NCBI GenBank assembly: GCA_015259235.1
Contig: JABZGM010000011.1
Coordinates: forward strand, 1-20,877
Length of the DNA stretch: 20,877 nucleotides
Reading direction: 5' to 3'
From: Alloprevotella sp.
Lineage (GTDB): Bacteria; Bacteroidota; Bacteroidia; Bacteroidales; Bacteroidaceae
A program made the position numbers and the translations under genes. Shown here in pieces: positions 1 to 7,262 of the stretch (positions within the stretch are counted from its first letter, which is position 1; each line of letters begins with the position of its first letter). The notes beneath the pieces are model-generated. The model searched no databases, was not told where the DNA came from, and saw only the letters and a list, made by a program, of their open reading frames with translations.

Positions 1-2433
1 CTCATAGAGCAGCCCTTCGGTCACGAATATCGAATAGTCGTCCCCTTGACCGAAGATAAAGGTTGCCAAAATCACATTGACGAGGTTGAAACTCAGCCCA
101 AAAAACGACATACTGCCCAGAATCCACAACCAACTCACCACCATGGGGAAGAAAGCTAGAACAGCCACGCTGAATCGTCGGAACGAGAGCCACAAAAAAC
201 CGAAGACGATGGCACCACACACCCAGCCGATGTAGGAAAAGTCCTGCGACAGATGGCGCGCCACGCTCTCGTTCATCGATTTGGGCGTGAAAGTCCAGAC
301 GCTCTCCGTGTCTTCTTCTACCGCCTTGGGAGCCTTCGCGCGAGACATCGAGATTTGGAGTGCGTCATCCAACTGTTGCTTCAGCGCATCCGCTTCACCG
401 CGTGGCACATTCACCACGGCCGTCACTATATATTGCCCTTTGCCATCGCGCGCCACCAAAGGAGCTAGCGCATCTTCGCCCATCGTCAAGCACTGGGCAG
501 CATTGATGGGACGAAAGTCTCGGCGCAAAAGGCTATCAAAAGGCGCAAAAGCCTGTGGTGCAAAGCCCAATTTTGCAGCTTCCTGCGCTGTTTGTTGGCG
601 CAGTGCTGTTCCATTTTCCTGCACAAAAGCCTTCCATCGCGTCAGACGTGCCGTTTGTTCTCCAGCAGATGCGAGATATGGGGCTACGCTTTGCACCGTT
701 GCGCCTTTCACCTTCCGAATCATGGGGGCAATCGTGCTTTCCTTTTGCTCACGCAGCGCAAGTGCCTTCTCGAGTGTCTGTGCGCGGTGAGCGATATATA
801 GAGGTTCGTGGAGCGTGTCGGCTTGTCGCAGTTGTGCCAACTCGCCAAACAGCGTGCGTTGTTCTGAGGATAGGTAATTTAAGTGCGCAAGATTGGCGTC
901 AAACTCCACATTTCTCCCCGTCCATCCCAAGAGCAGCGTGGCGATGAGGGCAATACCCAGCCCCAAAGTGCGATAGCGCGGAGCGGTCTTGCGCATGGGC
1001 ACGCTTGCCACTTCGAGATTTTCCACCTCGCCTTGTGAGGGTGAAGAGTGCACGGTGGTAGTTGTGGCAGGGGCTTTCACCAAATGAGGCAACGCCACCA
1101 GCACAAAGGCTATCGTCCCTACGAGCATAGCAGCTGCAAACACGCCTAAATCGCGCAGTGCCACAGAGTGTAGTGGAATCAATGACGCAAAAGCTCCCAC
1201 GGTGGTCACATTGCCGATGAGCAAAGGCGTGACCAGTTCGCGAAGATTTTGGCGAATGCTGCCAGCATGTGGCAGGTGCGTGAGAAAATGTAAGGGATAA
1301 TTGACCGCGATGCCGATGATCACCGAGGAGATGCCCAAGACGATGAGCGAAACCGTGGAAGTGGTGAACGAAAGCACACAGAGTCCCACCAGCCATCCGA
1401 AACCTACGGTCAGGACGATGAGCAAAAGGTGTCGCACGCGTCGGAGGGTGTAGAGCAAGATGCCCAAGGTGAGCACCACCGCCACGGCTATTGCCCAAGT
1501 ACTGTCGCGCTTGATCTGTTCGGCATTGCCCACAGCGATGGTGGGCGCACCGATGATTTGCACCCGAATCGGGGGAGTAAGTTGAGCATGATGAGCTTGT
1601 TTTTCCGTGTTTTTTTCAAGTTCTGTGGGAGCATTATTGGACGCACTGGCTTCTTGCTCCACGGTCTGTGCCACGTCCTCCAGCAGATGTTTGAGTCGCG
1701 CTTGCACGTCCGTGGCAGTACCTTGGGCGTTGGTGGTGAGCATCACCACACACCAGCGATGGTCGGGCGAGAAGATGTGCCCTTCGTGCAGATCATAGTG
1801 CAGATTGGTGCGTGTTTCTAGCAGTCGTCTGGCAGGAGCGGAGAAGAGATTCAGCGGATCTTGCGCCAAAGTCGCAGATTGCCACCCACTGGTGGGGAGC
1901 ATCATTTCAGACTGTGCCGCGTGGAGTTGGCGATTCACAAAGTGGGGCGTGCGCATCGCGGAGTCGATGTGCGTCCAGTCGGCAGAGGTGAGCAAATAGG
2001 GCGCATGTTCCACCCACCACACTTGGCGATCCATCATCTGCGCCACGTCTATTTCGCTCACCACTTGTGACAACCACTTGGCAGTGTCGCGTTCTTGCAC
2101 CATCTCTGCAAAGCGGTCGGCAGCATCAATGAGCGTTTCTTCGGGCGTTGTCTGTGAGTTATCCGCCATTCGCGCAGCCCGACTACTGTCGCTGGGCGCT
2201 GCCTCGTGGCGCACTACGGCAAAGATGCGGTTGCCTCCGTTGTATTGTCCGAAAGCTGCGAGCGATGCTGGATATTCTCCATCGTTGGGCAGAAAATCTG
2301 TGATGTCCTCCTTAAAATCTAAGCTACTCACACGCGCCACTAGGAGCAGTACGACAGCCACTCCGAGGGTCCACCGCCATCGTGGGCGAGGACGCAGAAA
2401 TTCATACAAACGGAGGAAAAAAGACTTAGACAT
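1..2433 (-). CDS. MMPL/RND-family exporter, N-terminal 811 residues (runs off left edge)
   Basis: The frame is open without a stop from an ATG at 2431-2433 to base 1, so the C-terminal end lies outside the window. The protein starts with a basic segment and a transmembrane helix (about residues 21-36), then a large periplasmic domain, then a helix bundle from about residue 313 that contains GIAVNYPLHF around N378-Y379. A second soluble domain follows, and a second bundle reaches FGQGDDYSIF (D798-D799-Y800). This two-repeat plan is that of MMPL/RND lipid exporters, which use proton flow to move lipids from the inner membrane. MMPL proteins are standard in aryl-polyene clusters, so the likely cargo is the finished aryl-polyene lipid (inference). 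The first half has Asn-Tyr where MmpL3-type pumps have Asp-Tyr. The start codon lies inside the heptad repeat array upstream. Confidence 0.9.
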   Translation of the reverse strand, partial: MSKSFFLRLYEFLRPRPRWRWTLGVAVVLLLVARVSSLDFKEDITDFLPNDGEYPASLAAFGQYNGGNRIFAVVRHEAAPSDSSRAARMADNSQTTPEETLIDAADRFAEMVQERDTAKWLSQVVSEIDVAQMMDRQVWWVEHAPYLLTSADWTHIDSAMRTPHFVNRQLHAAQSEMMLPTSGWQSATLAQDPLNLFSAPARRLLETRTNLHYDLHEGHIFSPDHRWCVVMLTTNAQGTATDVQARLKHLLEDVAQTVEQEASASNNAPTELEKNTEKQAHHAQLTPPIRVQIIGAPTIAVGNAEQIKRDSTWAIAVAVVLTLGILLYTLRRVRHLLLIVLTVGFGWLVGLCVLSFTTSTVSLIVLGISSVIIGIAVNYPLHFLTHLPHAGSIRQNLRELVTPLLIGNVTTVGAFASLIPLHSVALRDLGVFAAAMLVGTIAFVLVALPHLVKAPATTTTVHSSPSQGEVENLEVASVPMRKTAPRYRTLGLGIALIATLLLGWTGRNVEFDANLAHLNYLSSEQRTLFGELAQLRQADTLHEPLYIAHRAQTLEKALALREQKESTIAPMIRKVKGATVQSVAPYLASAGEQTARLTRWKAFVQENGTALRQQTAQEAAKLGFAPQAFAPFDSLLRRDFRPINAAQCLTMGEDALAPLVARDGKGQYIVTAVVNVPRGEADALKQQLDDALQISMSRAKAPKAVEEDTESVWTFTPKSMNESVARHLSQDFSYIGWVCGAIVFGFLWLSFRRFSVAVLAFFPMVVSWLWILGSMSFFGLSFNLVNVILATFIFGQGDDYSIFVTEGLLYE

Positions 2434-2487
2434 TAGGGATTAGACGTTAGACGTTAGGGAGTAGACGTTAGAGATTAGACGTTAGAG
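2424..2487. repeat. Heptad repeat array 1 (nine NNTTAGA units)
   Basis: TTAG-type cores fall at 2426, 2433, 2440, 2447, 2454, 2461 (GTAG), 2468, 2475 and 2482, exactly 7 nt apart. The array fills most of the gap between the ligase and the exporter. The exporter's ATG (CAT on the + strand, 2431-2433) is made by a CA variant of the unit. This copy has no hairpin core. Confidence 0.9.
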
Positions 2488-2493
2488 GAGCAG

Positions 2494-2511
2494 TTGCTAC
2501 AAGGGTAGCAA
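2494..2511. other. Perfect inverted repeat / hairpin between ligase and exporter
   Basis: TTGCTAC at 2494-2500 and GTAGCAA at 2505-2511 pair perfectly around a 4-nt loop. It lies between the ligase stop codon and the heptad array. On the transcribed strand no U-run follows it, so it does not look like a classical terminator. An mRNA-stability or processing hairpin is possible. Confidence 0.5.
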
Positions 2512-2548
2512 AAGAAATACTTCAGAGAGCCTTGGGAGGGGGAGGCAC

Positions 2549-3883
2549 CTACGACTGACCTCTCAGGTCGATAAACTTGATAGGCTTGCGCGACTTAGGC
2601 GGAAAGTTGATGGCAGCCACCTCTTCTTTGGGCAGAATCTCCACATCGGGCGTCACTCGAAGGCGAGCACGAAAGCGATCTTTCAAATCTTTCGTGATGG
2701 CAGTGGGCAGTGGCAAATGGCTGTCTGCCACATATTGTTGCGCCACCTCCTGTTTCAGTCCCACCTTCGCGCACACTTCGTCTGTGCCGTTGGCAGAAGT
2801 GCGCGCCACCACCACATAGTTCTCCACATAAGGGGCGTGATCCAACACATCATTCAAGGCAGGCGGATAGAGCGTTGTCCCTTTGAGTTTAATCATATTG
2901 TGCTTTCTTCCCACGAGTGGTGTGAGGCGATAGGTGTGACGTCCGCAAGCGCAAGGAGCCACTACGCGGGCTGCCACATCGCCCGTGCGGAAGCGCAAGA
3001 GTGGCATTCCCTCTACCCCCAAGGGTGTGACCACGATTTCCCCAAATTCTCCATCTTTCACAGGGCGATTGTCCTCACCGATGATCTCGACAATCACAAG
3101 TTCTGGATGCACATGACCGCCATTTCCTTCGGGACATTCGGCAAAGGTTGCCCCCATCTCTGTGGAGGAATAGGTGGCAAAGAGCGACACTTCGGGCCAT
3201 CTCTCCGCGATGCGCTTGCCCAAAAGATTGAGTTGAAAATCAGTATCTCGGAGACCTTCGCCAATACCGATGATGCGGCGCACGCTGGAGTGGCGATAGT
3301 CGATGCCGTGTGCCTCGGCATAGTCGATGAGTCGTAGGATGAACGAGGGTACACACATGAGGGTGTCGGGCTGAATCTTGCGAATGGTGTCCCATTGCAA
3401 TTCGGGAATACCGCCACCCACTCGCACCACGCCTGCTCCCAAACGGCGAAGTCCGAGAAAATATGCCATACCTGCCATAAATCTCTTGTCGAGAGTGGTC
3501 ATAATCTGCACGATACTGTCGCGCGTCACACCAGCACAGGCAAAGGAACGGGCTTCGTTGAATGCCAATCGTTCGAGATCGCCATCGGTGCAAGCGAAGG
3601 TCACCGCCTCTCCCATCGTACCCGAGGTGGTGACATAGTCGATGACCTCACTTGGGGGGACGCAGAGGAAGTCCGCATTGTCGCGTTGCAGATCTGCTTT
3701 CTCTGTGAAGGGCAGTTGCTGCAAGTCGTCAATGGTGCGGATTTGAGCCACATCAATGTGGTGTTCTCGAAACATCCGTTGATAGAAAGGCGATTTTTCT
3801 GCCAGATAGTGCAGATGTTTGCGCAGAAGATCTTCTTGAAATTCCTGAATGACTTGGGGAGATTGGAAAGAAATATCAGTCAT
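2549..3883 (-). CDS. PaaK-like AMP-forming acyl ligase (probable aryl starter-unit activation)
   Basis: This 444-residue protein has the layout of the phenylacetate-CoA ligase branch of the adenylating superfamily. It shows the phosphate-binding loop TTSGTMG (residues 85-91), the acyl-adenylate motif YSSTEMG (238-244), the ribose-binding region LRFRTGD ending at D302, and a C-terminal domain opening with VGRKHNMIKLKG. Length is normal for PaaK proteins (about 430-450). Family members activate aryl or other carboxylates as adenylates and pass them to CoA or a carrier protein. In aryl-polyene and flexirubin clusters a ligase of this superfamily primes the system with a cinnamate- or benzoate-type starter, and that role is inferred here. 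The ATG at 3883 begins a plausible N-terminus. A 169-bp gap separates it from the oxidoreductase upstream, and 115 bp with array 1 separate it from the exporter. Confidence 0.85.
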   Translation of the reverse strand: MTDISFQSPQVIQEFQEDLLRKHLHYLAEKSPFYQRMFREHHIDVAQIRTIDDLQQLPFTEKADLQRDNADFLCVPPSEVIDYVTTSGTMGEAVTFACTDGDLERLAFNEARSFACAGVTRDSIVQIMTTLDKRFMAGMAYFLGLRRLGAGVVRVGGGIPELQWDTIRKIQPDTLMCVPSFILRLIDYAEAHGIDYRHSSVRRIIGIGEGLRDTDFQLNLLGKRIAERWPEVSLFATYSSTEMGATFAECPEGNGGHVHPELVIVEIIGEDNRPVKDGEFGEIVVTPLGVEGMPLLRFRTGDVAARVVAPCACGRHTYRLTPLVGRKHNMIKLKGTTLYPPALNDVLDHAPYVENYVVVARTSANGTDEVCAKVGLKQEVAQQYVADSHLPLPTAITKDLKDRFRARLRVTPDVEILPKEEVAAINFPPKSRKPIKFIDLRGQS

Positions 3884-4052
3884 AAGTCACGGAGGCTTGC
3901 CATTTCTTTGATGCTGTATTGCTTTTTTGGGGGAATCCTTACAAGGTACTGGCGCAGCCTTGGGAGCATGAAGCATCAAAGGTGGAACAAAGGGGAAGTG
4001 AAAAGGGGAGAAAGGAGGAGGAAGAATTTGAGAGGTGGGTGGAAAAGGTGGC
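3884..4052. other. Intergenic gap without recognised feature
   Basis: This 169-bp stretch is purine-rich on the + strand (pyrimidine-rich on the transcript). It has no heptad units, no convincing promoter and no strong hairpin. Short open frames crossing it look like chance extensions. I see nothing to annotate. Confidence 0.5.
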
Positions 4053-5558
4053 TTAGATATGCCCCAAAAGTGTGTTTTTGCCGAGTATCGCTTCAGCAGT
4101 TTGCACCGCATTGAGGGGAGTTCCGCAGATGCCATGCAGACCAACGCACTGACCACTCAAATATAAGTTGTGCACTTTGGTGAACACAGGGATTTGCCAT
4201 CGCATGAAGTGCTCCGCATCTTTCTCAATGCCATATAGACTTCCTTGAGGGCTGTGGTAATAATCGCGGATGGTGAGGGGCGATGCTGCCTCGATGCGGT
4301 CGATCCATTGCCGGATGTTGGGCAAGCGGGTGGCAAGAAGATCCAAGACCCTCTCCGTCATCTCTGCTTTCCAAGCCTGATATTCGGCTCCTCGTTGGTG
4401 CGTTGTAGTGTCTGCCCACGGAGCCACGGCAGAGAAGGGTATTGGAGTGGTGATGGTCATTCGCGAAGCAGTGGTGGCATCTTCTGAGTCGGGCGGTGTC
4501 ATGTACAGAATTCCGTGGGGCCACTCCGCATTGTACTCTTCAAGCGACCAGATTTTTCCCCATGCGCGTTGCACATATCCGCTGCGATTCACATAGGGAT
4601 AGCCCTCTTTGAGCGTGAGATAGACCGAAAAAGCCGAATAACCCACGGGCAAATCTTCCAAGCGCTGGCGATAAATCTTTGGGAAAGCGCCTTCGTCCGT
4701 CACACGAAGCAGTTCGCGTACATGGACTGCCGACACATATTTCTCTGCCGAAAACTGCCTGCCATCTGCGAGTTCTACCCTTTGCACCGCATGGTCTTGC
4801 ACGACAATGCGTGTGACCTCAGCGCGATTCAGCACTTCACCGCCTGCCTCTTCGATCACTTGGCGCAGCGCATCGGCGAGTTGTCCACTATTCCCCACAA
4901 ACCGCGACGTTCCTTCGATATAGAGCACATTGATCACTGCGTGGATATAGGCAGGAGTGTGCCCAGCGCGTCCACCGTACATCGGATTCATGTACGCCAA
5001 CAACTGACGAAGTTGCTCATCTTCTATGTATTGCGCGATAAATTCATCGGCTGGCACGAGGCAATCTTCGCTGAGTGCTGCCATCGTGTCGGAGGGATGA
5101 AGATGAAAGAGCGAGAGTTGGTCGGTGATGCGGTAGAGGGCGTCGACATATCGTGCGATGCCAGTTTCTTCCTGTGGGAAATAGCGTGCCCAACTTTGGA
5201 CGAATCCTTCACGATTACCGCGGATTTCATAGCAATCGCCTGTGGATGCCATGAAGATTTCGTCCATTGTTTCATCCACATCCTTCAGACGAAGTTGGTC
5301 GTAGATGTCGAGATAATCACAGAGTCTTCGCAAGGTTTGCCCTTCGCCAAAGCCACCCAAGAGGTGCATTCCTGTGTCGAAATGTTGCGTTCCTCGACGA
5401 AAACTCTGCAGTCCTCCCCCGATGATGGCATTTTTCTCCAAGACGAGGCAGCGCATGCCCGACTTACTGAGCAGTGCTGCGGTGAAAAGTCCGCCAAGAC
5501 CTCCACCGATGATGAGGACGTTGTAGGGAGAATAGACGTTAGAGGGTCGCGGACCCAT
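4053..5558 (-). CDS. FAD-dependent oxidoreductase, CrtISO/phytoene-desaturase type (copy 2)
   Basis: An N-terminal Rossmann fold has the FAD dinucleotide motif GGGLGG at residues 18-23 (numbered from the ATG at 5558) and the ribose-binding acidic residue E41 in LVLEKN. The C-terminus carries the FAD-closing segment LYLSGQCVGLHGICGTP. Length (501 aa) fits phytoene desaturase, carotenoid isomerase and retinol saturase relatives. Such enzymes desaturate, saturate or isomerise conjugated polyenes, so a tailoring or cis-trans role on the aryl polyene is plausible but not shown. The start is uncertain: ATGs at 5558 and 5612 both lie in repeat-derived DNA. I prefer 5558 because it leaves only about 12 residues before the FAD fold and is preceded by an A-rich run. 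Starting at 5612 adds 18 residues that are a translation of the repeat. It is paralogous to the next gene upstream in the operon (5687-7141). Confidence 0.85.
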   Translation of the reverse strand: MGPRPSNVYSPYNVLIIGGGLGGLFTAALLSKSGMRCLVLEKNAIIGGGLQSFRRGTQHFDTGMHLLGGFGEGQTLRRLCDYLDIYDQLRLKDVDETMDEIFMASTGDCYEIRGNREGFVQSWARYFPQEETGIARYVDALYRITDQLSLFHLHPSDTMAALSEDCLVPADEFIAQYIEDEQLRQLLAYMNPMYGGRAGHTPAYIHAVINVLYIEGTSRFVGNSGQLADALRQVIEEAGGEVLNRAEVTRIVVQDHAVQRVELADGRQFSAEKYVSAVHVRELLRVTDEGAFPKIYRQRLEDLPVGYSAFSVYLTLKEGYPYVNRSGYVQRAWGKIWSLEEYNAEWPHGILYMTPPDSEDATTASRMTITTPIPFSAVAPWADTTTHQRGAEYQAWKAEMTERVLDLLATRLPNIRQWIDRIEAASPLTIRDYYHSPQGSLYGIEKDAEHFMRWQIPVFTKVHNLYLSGQCVGLHGICGTPLNAVQTAEAILGKNTLLGHI

Positions 5559-5673
5559 TTTTCTCGCCCCGACAAGCGTGGCTCGGAGAGAGGGAGAATA
5601 GACGTTAGACATTAGATGTTAGACGTTAGAGGGCGCGGATATGAGTGCTAAAAACTTAGATAGTAGACGTTTG
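5524..5673. repeat. Heptad repeat array 2 with two-hairpin core, overlapping the oxidoreductase start
   Basis: Units with TTAG/ATAG cores occur at 5532 and 5539, then at 5598, 5605, 5612, 5619 and 5626, and again at 5656 and 5663. Between the first two blocks is the hairpin core: GGGTCGCGGACCC at 5544-5556 and a GCC(C/A)CG...CGTGGC stem within 5563-5585. The sequence GGGAGAATAGACGTTAGA occurs on both sides of the core (from 5526 and from 5593) as a direct repeat. The left block is inside the reading frame of the FAD oxidoreductase. Confidence 0.85.
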
Positions 5674-5686
5674 AATGGGGACTTTT

Positions 5687-7141
5687 TCAATCCCAACTGC
5701 GCTTGATTTCTGAGACTGCAAGGTGGGTGCCCACCAAAGTGCCCAAGATGCCGTGGGAATTGACGTTTTGTCCAGCCAAAAACAAGTTAGGGATGCGCGT
5801 GCGAGTAGCTACTCTTCCGGCAGCACCAAGTGAGAGGTCGCGAGCGATGCCGTAGAGACTTCCTCCGACAGTGCCCGTGTAGTCGCGATAGGTGAGCGGG
5901 GAGGACGAATATACCCGACTGATGCAAGCGCGCGTGCCAGGGAATTGTCGTTCTAAGGCAGCAAGTAACTGTTCCGTTCGCGCTGCTTTCCACATTTCGT
6001 AGGAAGAACCGCGATGTCCCACGAACGAATCTTCCCAAGGTTGCATCTCTTCGTAACGCACATAGGCGATAACCTCCGCCGTTGTTGCCCATTGCTGATG
6101 CGGTTTTTCGCATTGGTGCATATAGAGAAAGCCACGTGGCCAGTCATCTGTCGTATAGTCTTCGCAGTCCCACGGAGAGGTGTGGTAGACATATTGGTTG
6201 GCGTTGATATAAGGTAGGCTTTCGGGACGAAAAGCGAGGTAGAGAGTGAAGCATCCCACCGTGTTGGGCAGGGCGGCGATGCGACGCTTATAGGCTGGAC
6301 GTAGGAGAGGGGTGTCGGGAAGTAGGGAGAGCATGGCTTGTGGATGGAGGGTGCTGACGATGCAATCGGCAGGGAAGTGCACCCCTTTGGCGGTGGTCAC
6401 TCCCGTGGCTTGGGAATGGTTGCAGTGAATCTCCGTGACGCGTTGGCGCGTGAGCACCTTTCCGCCGAGCTGCTCGAGTTGTTGGATGAGTTGTTCGGCA
6501 ATAATCTGGCTTCCCCCTGCGATGCGGGCGGCACTGGCGTTGTAGAATTCGGTGATAAAAGCATGCGTGGCAAAGGGTGTTTGTCCCTTGCGCCCTGCAT
6601 AGAGAGGGAGATTTCCCACCAAGACTTGCCGCAAAGTGGCATCGCCTATCATACTTTCGAGGATGCTGTCCACACTGCGCGACTGATATTCTTGCATGGT
6701 GTGGAGCTGCTCTGCCAAGTTCGTCTCATGGTGGATGGACGACACGTGCATGATCTTCCGTACCAACTGGAGATACTTCCACAGGTTGTCGCGCTCTTGG
6801 GGAAAATGCTGTGCCAAAACATCGACAAAAGCCTCTCCTTTGGCGTAGGCGAAGGACTGTCCCTCGAGATGAATCTGCTCATATCCCCCAGCATCGAGCG
6901 GCACCAACGGAAGATGCAGGTTATAATCTTGGAGCAGCGGATGCAACACTTGTCCTTCTTCATAACTTCCCACGAAGTGCATGCCCGTTTCCCACCGATG
7001 TCCGTGGCGATAAAAGCTCTGTAAGCAACCGCCAGCTTGAGGAGATTGCTCCAAAACGGTGACTTGATGCCCCATCCGTGCGAGTTGTACACCACAACTC
7101 AGCCCACCGAGACCGCTACCAAGGACAAGTATTTGGGACAT
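5687..7141 (-). CDS. FAD-dependent oxidoreductase, CrtISO/phytoene-desaturase type (copy 1)
   Basis: This 484-residue protein starts almost at once with the FAD motif GSGLGG (residues 8-13) and has the acidic ribose-binding residue E31 in VTVLEQS. It ends with NLFLAGQNVNSHGILGT, the C-terminal FAD-contact segment of the phytoene desaturase/CrtISO/retinol saturase family. It aligns by eye along its whole length with the protein at 4053-5558, including the GGCLQSF/GGGLQSF and HFVGS/HLLGG segments near the N-terminus, so the two are paralogs. Possible roles are desaturation, reduction or isomerisation of the aryl-polyene chain; the sequence does not decide between them. Arrays 2 and 3 flank the gene on its 3' and 5' sides, which could give it separate mRNA processing from its neighbours (inference). 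Confidence 0.87.
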   Translation of the reverse strand: MSQILVLGSGLGGLSCGVQLARMGHQVTVLEQSPQAGGCLQSFYRHGHRWETGMHFVGSYEEGQVLHPLLQDYNLHLPLVPLDAGGYEQIHLEGQSFAYAKGEAFVDVLAQHFPQERDNLWKYLQLVRKIMHVSSIHHETNLAEQLHTMQEYQSRSVDSILESMIGDATLRQVLVGNLPLYAGRKGQTPFATHAFITEFYNASAARIAGGSQIIAEQLIQQLEQLGGKVLTRQRVTEIHCNHSQATGVTTAKGVHFPADCIVSTLHPQAMLSLLPDTPLLRPAYKRRIAALPNTVGCFTLYLAFRPESLPYINANQYVYHTSPWDCEDYTTDDWPRGFLYMHQCEKPHQQWATTAEVIAYVRYEEMQPWEDSFVGHRGSSYEMWKAARTEQLLAALERQFPGTRACISRVYSSSPLTYRDYTGTVGGSLYGIARDLSLGAAGRVATRTRIPNLFLAGQNVNSHGILGTLVGTHLAVSEIKRSWD

Positions 7142-7150
7142 AAGAGGAGG

Positions 7151-7246
7151 TTTTAGATGTTAGAGGGTCGCAGCCCCTTTTTGCTCGCCACGACAAGCGT
7201 GGCTCGGGTGTTTTAGAGGTTAGAGATTAGACGTTAGATGTTAGAA
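7151..7246. repeat. Heptad repeat array 3 with two-hairpin core
   Basis: Two units (cores at 7153 and 7160) precede the core and five (7213, 7220, 7227, 7234, 7241) follow it in strict 7-nt register. The core has a degenerate first stem, GGGTCGCAGCCCC (7165-7177). Its second stem is perfect: GCCACG at 7187-7192 and CGTGGC at 7198-7203 around ACAAG. The array fills the gap between the glycosyltransferase-acyltransferase gene and the FAD oxidoreductase. Confidence 0.88.
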
Positions 7247-7262
7247 TGTGGACTTTGCGCCA

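Noticed and set aside
899..1498. 199-residue open frame on the minus strand
   Set aside because: It is an out-of-phase shadow of the exporter gene; its His/Arg-rich composition has no protein-family features, while the exporter frame is open through it.
2494..2511. Rho-independent terminator between ligase and exporter
   Set aside because: The stem is perfect but no U-run follows on the transcribed (minus) strand, and the exporter is expected to be co-transcribed. Kept only as a hairpin.
3395..4114. 239-residue open frame on the + strand
   Set aside because: Antisense to the PaaK-like ligase, with no recognisable domain; shadow of a real gene.
4515..5615. 366-residue open frame on the + strand opposite the FAD oxidoreductase
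   Set aside because: The minus-strand frame encodes clear FAD motifs over the same bases. The + frame has no recognisable domain and is an antisense shadow.
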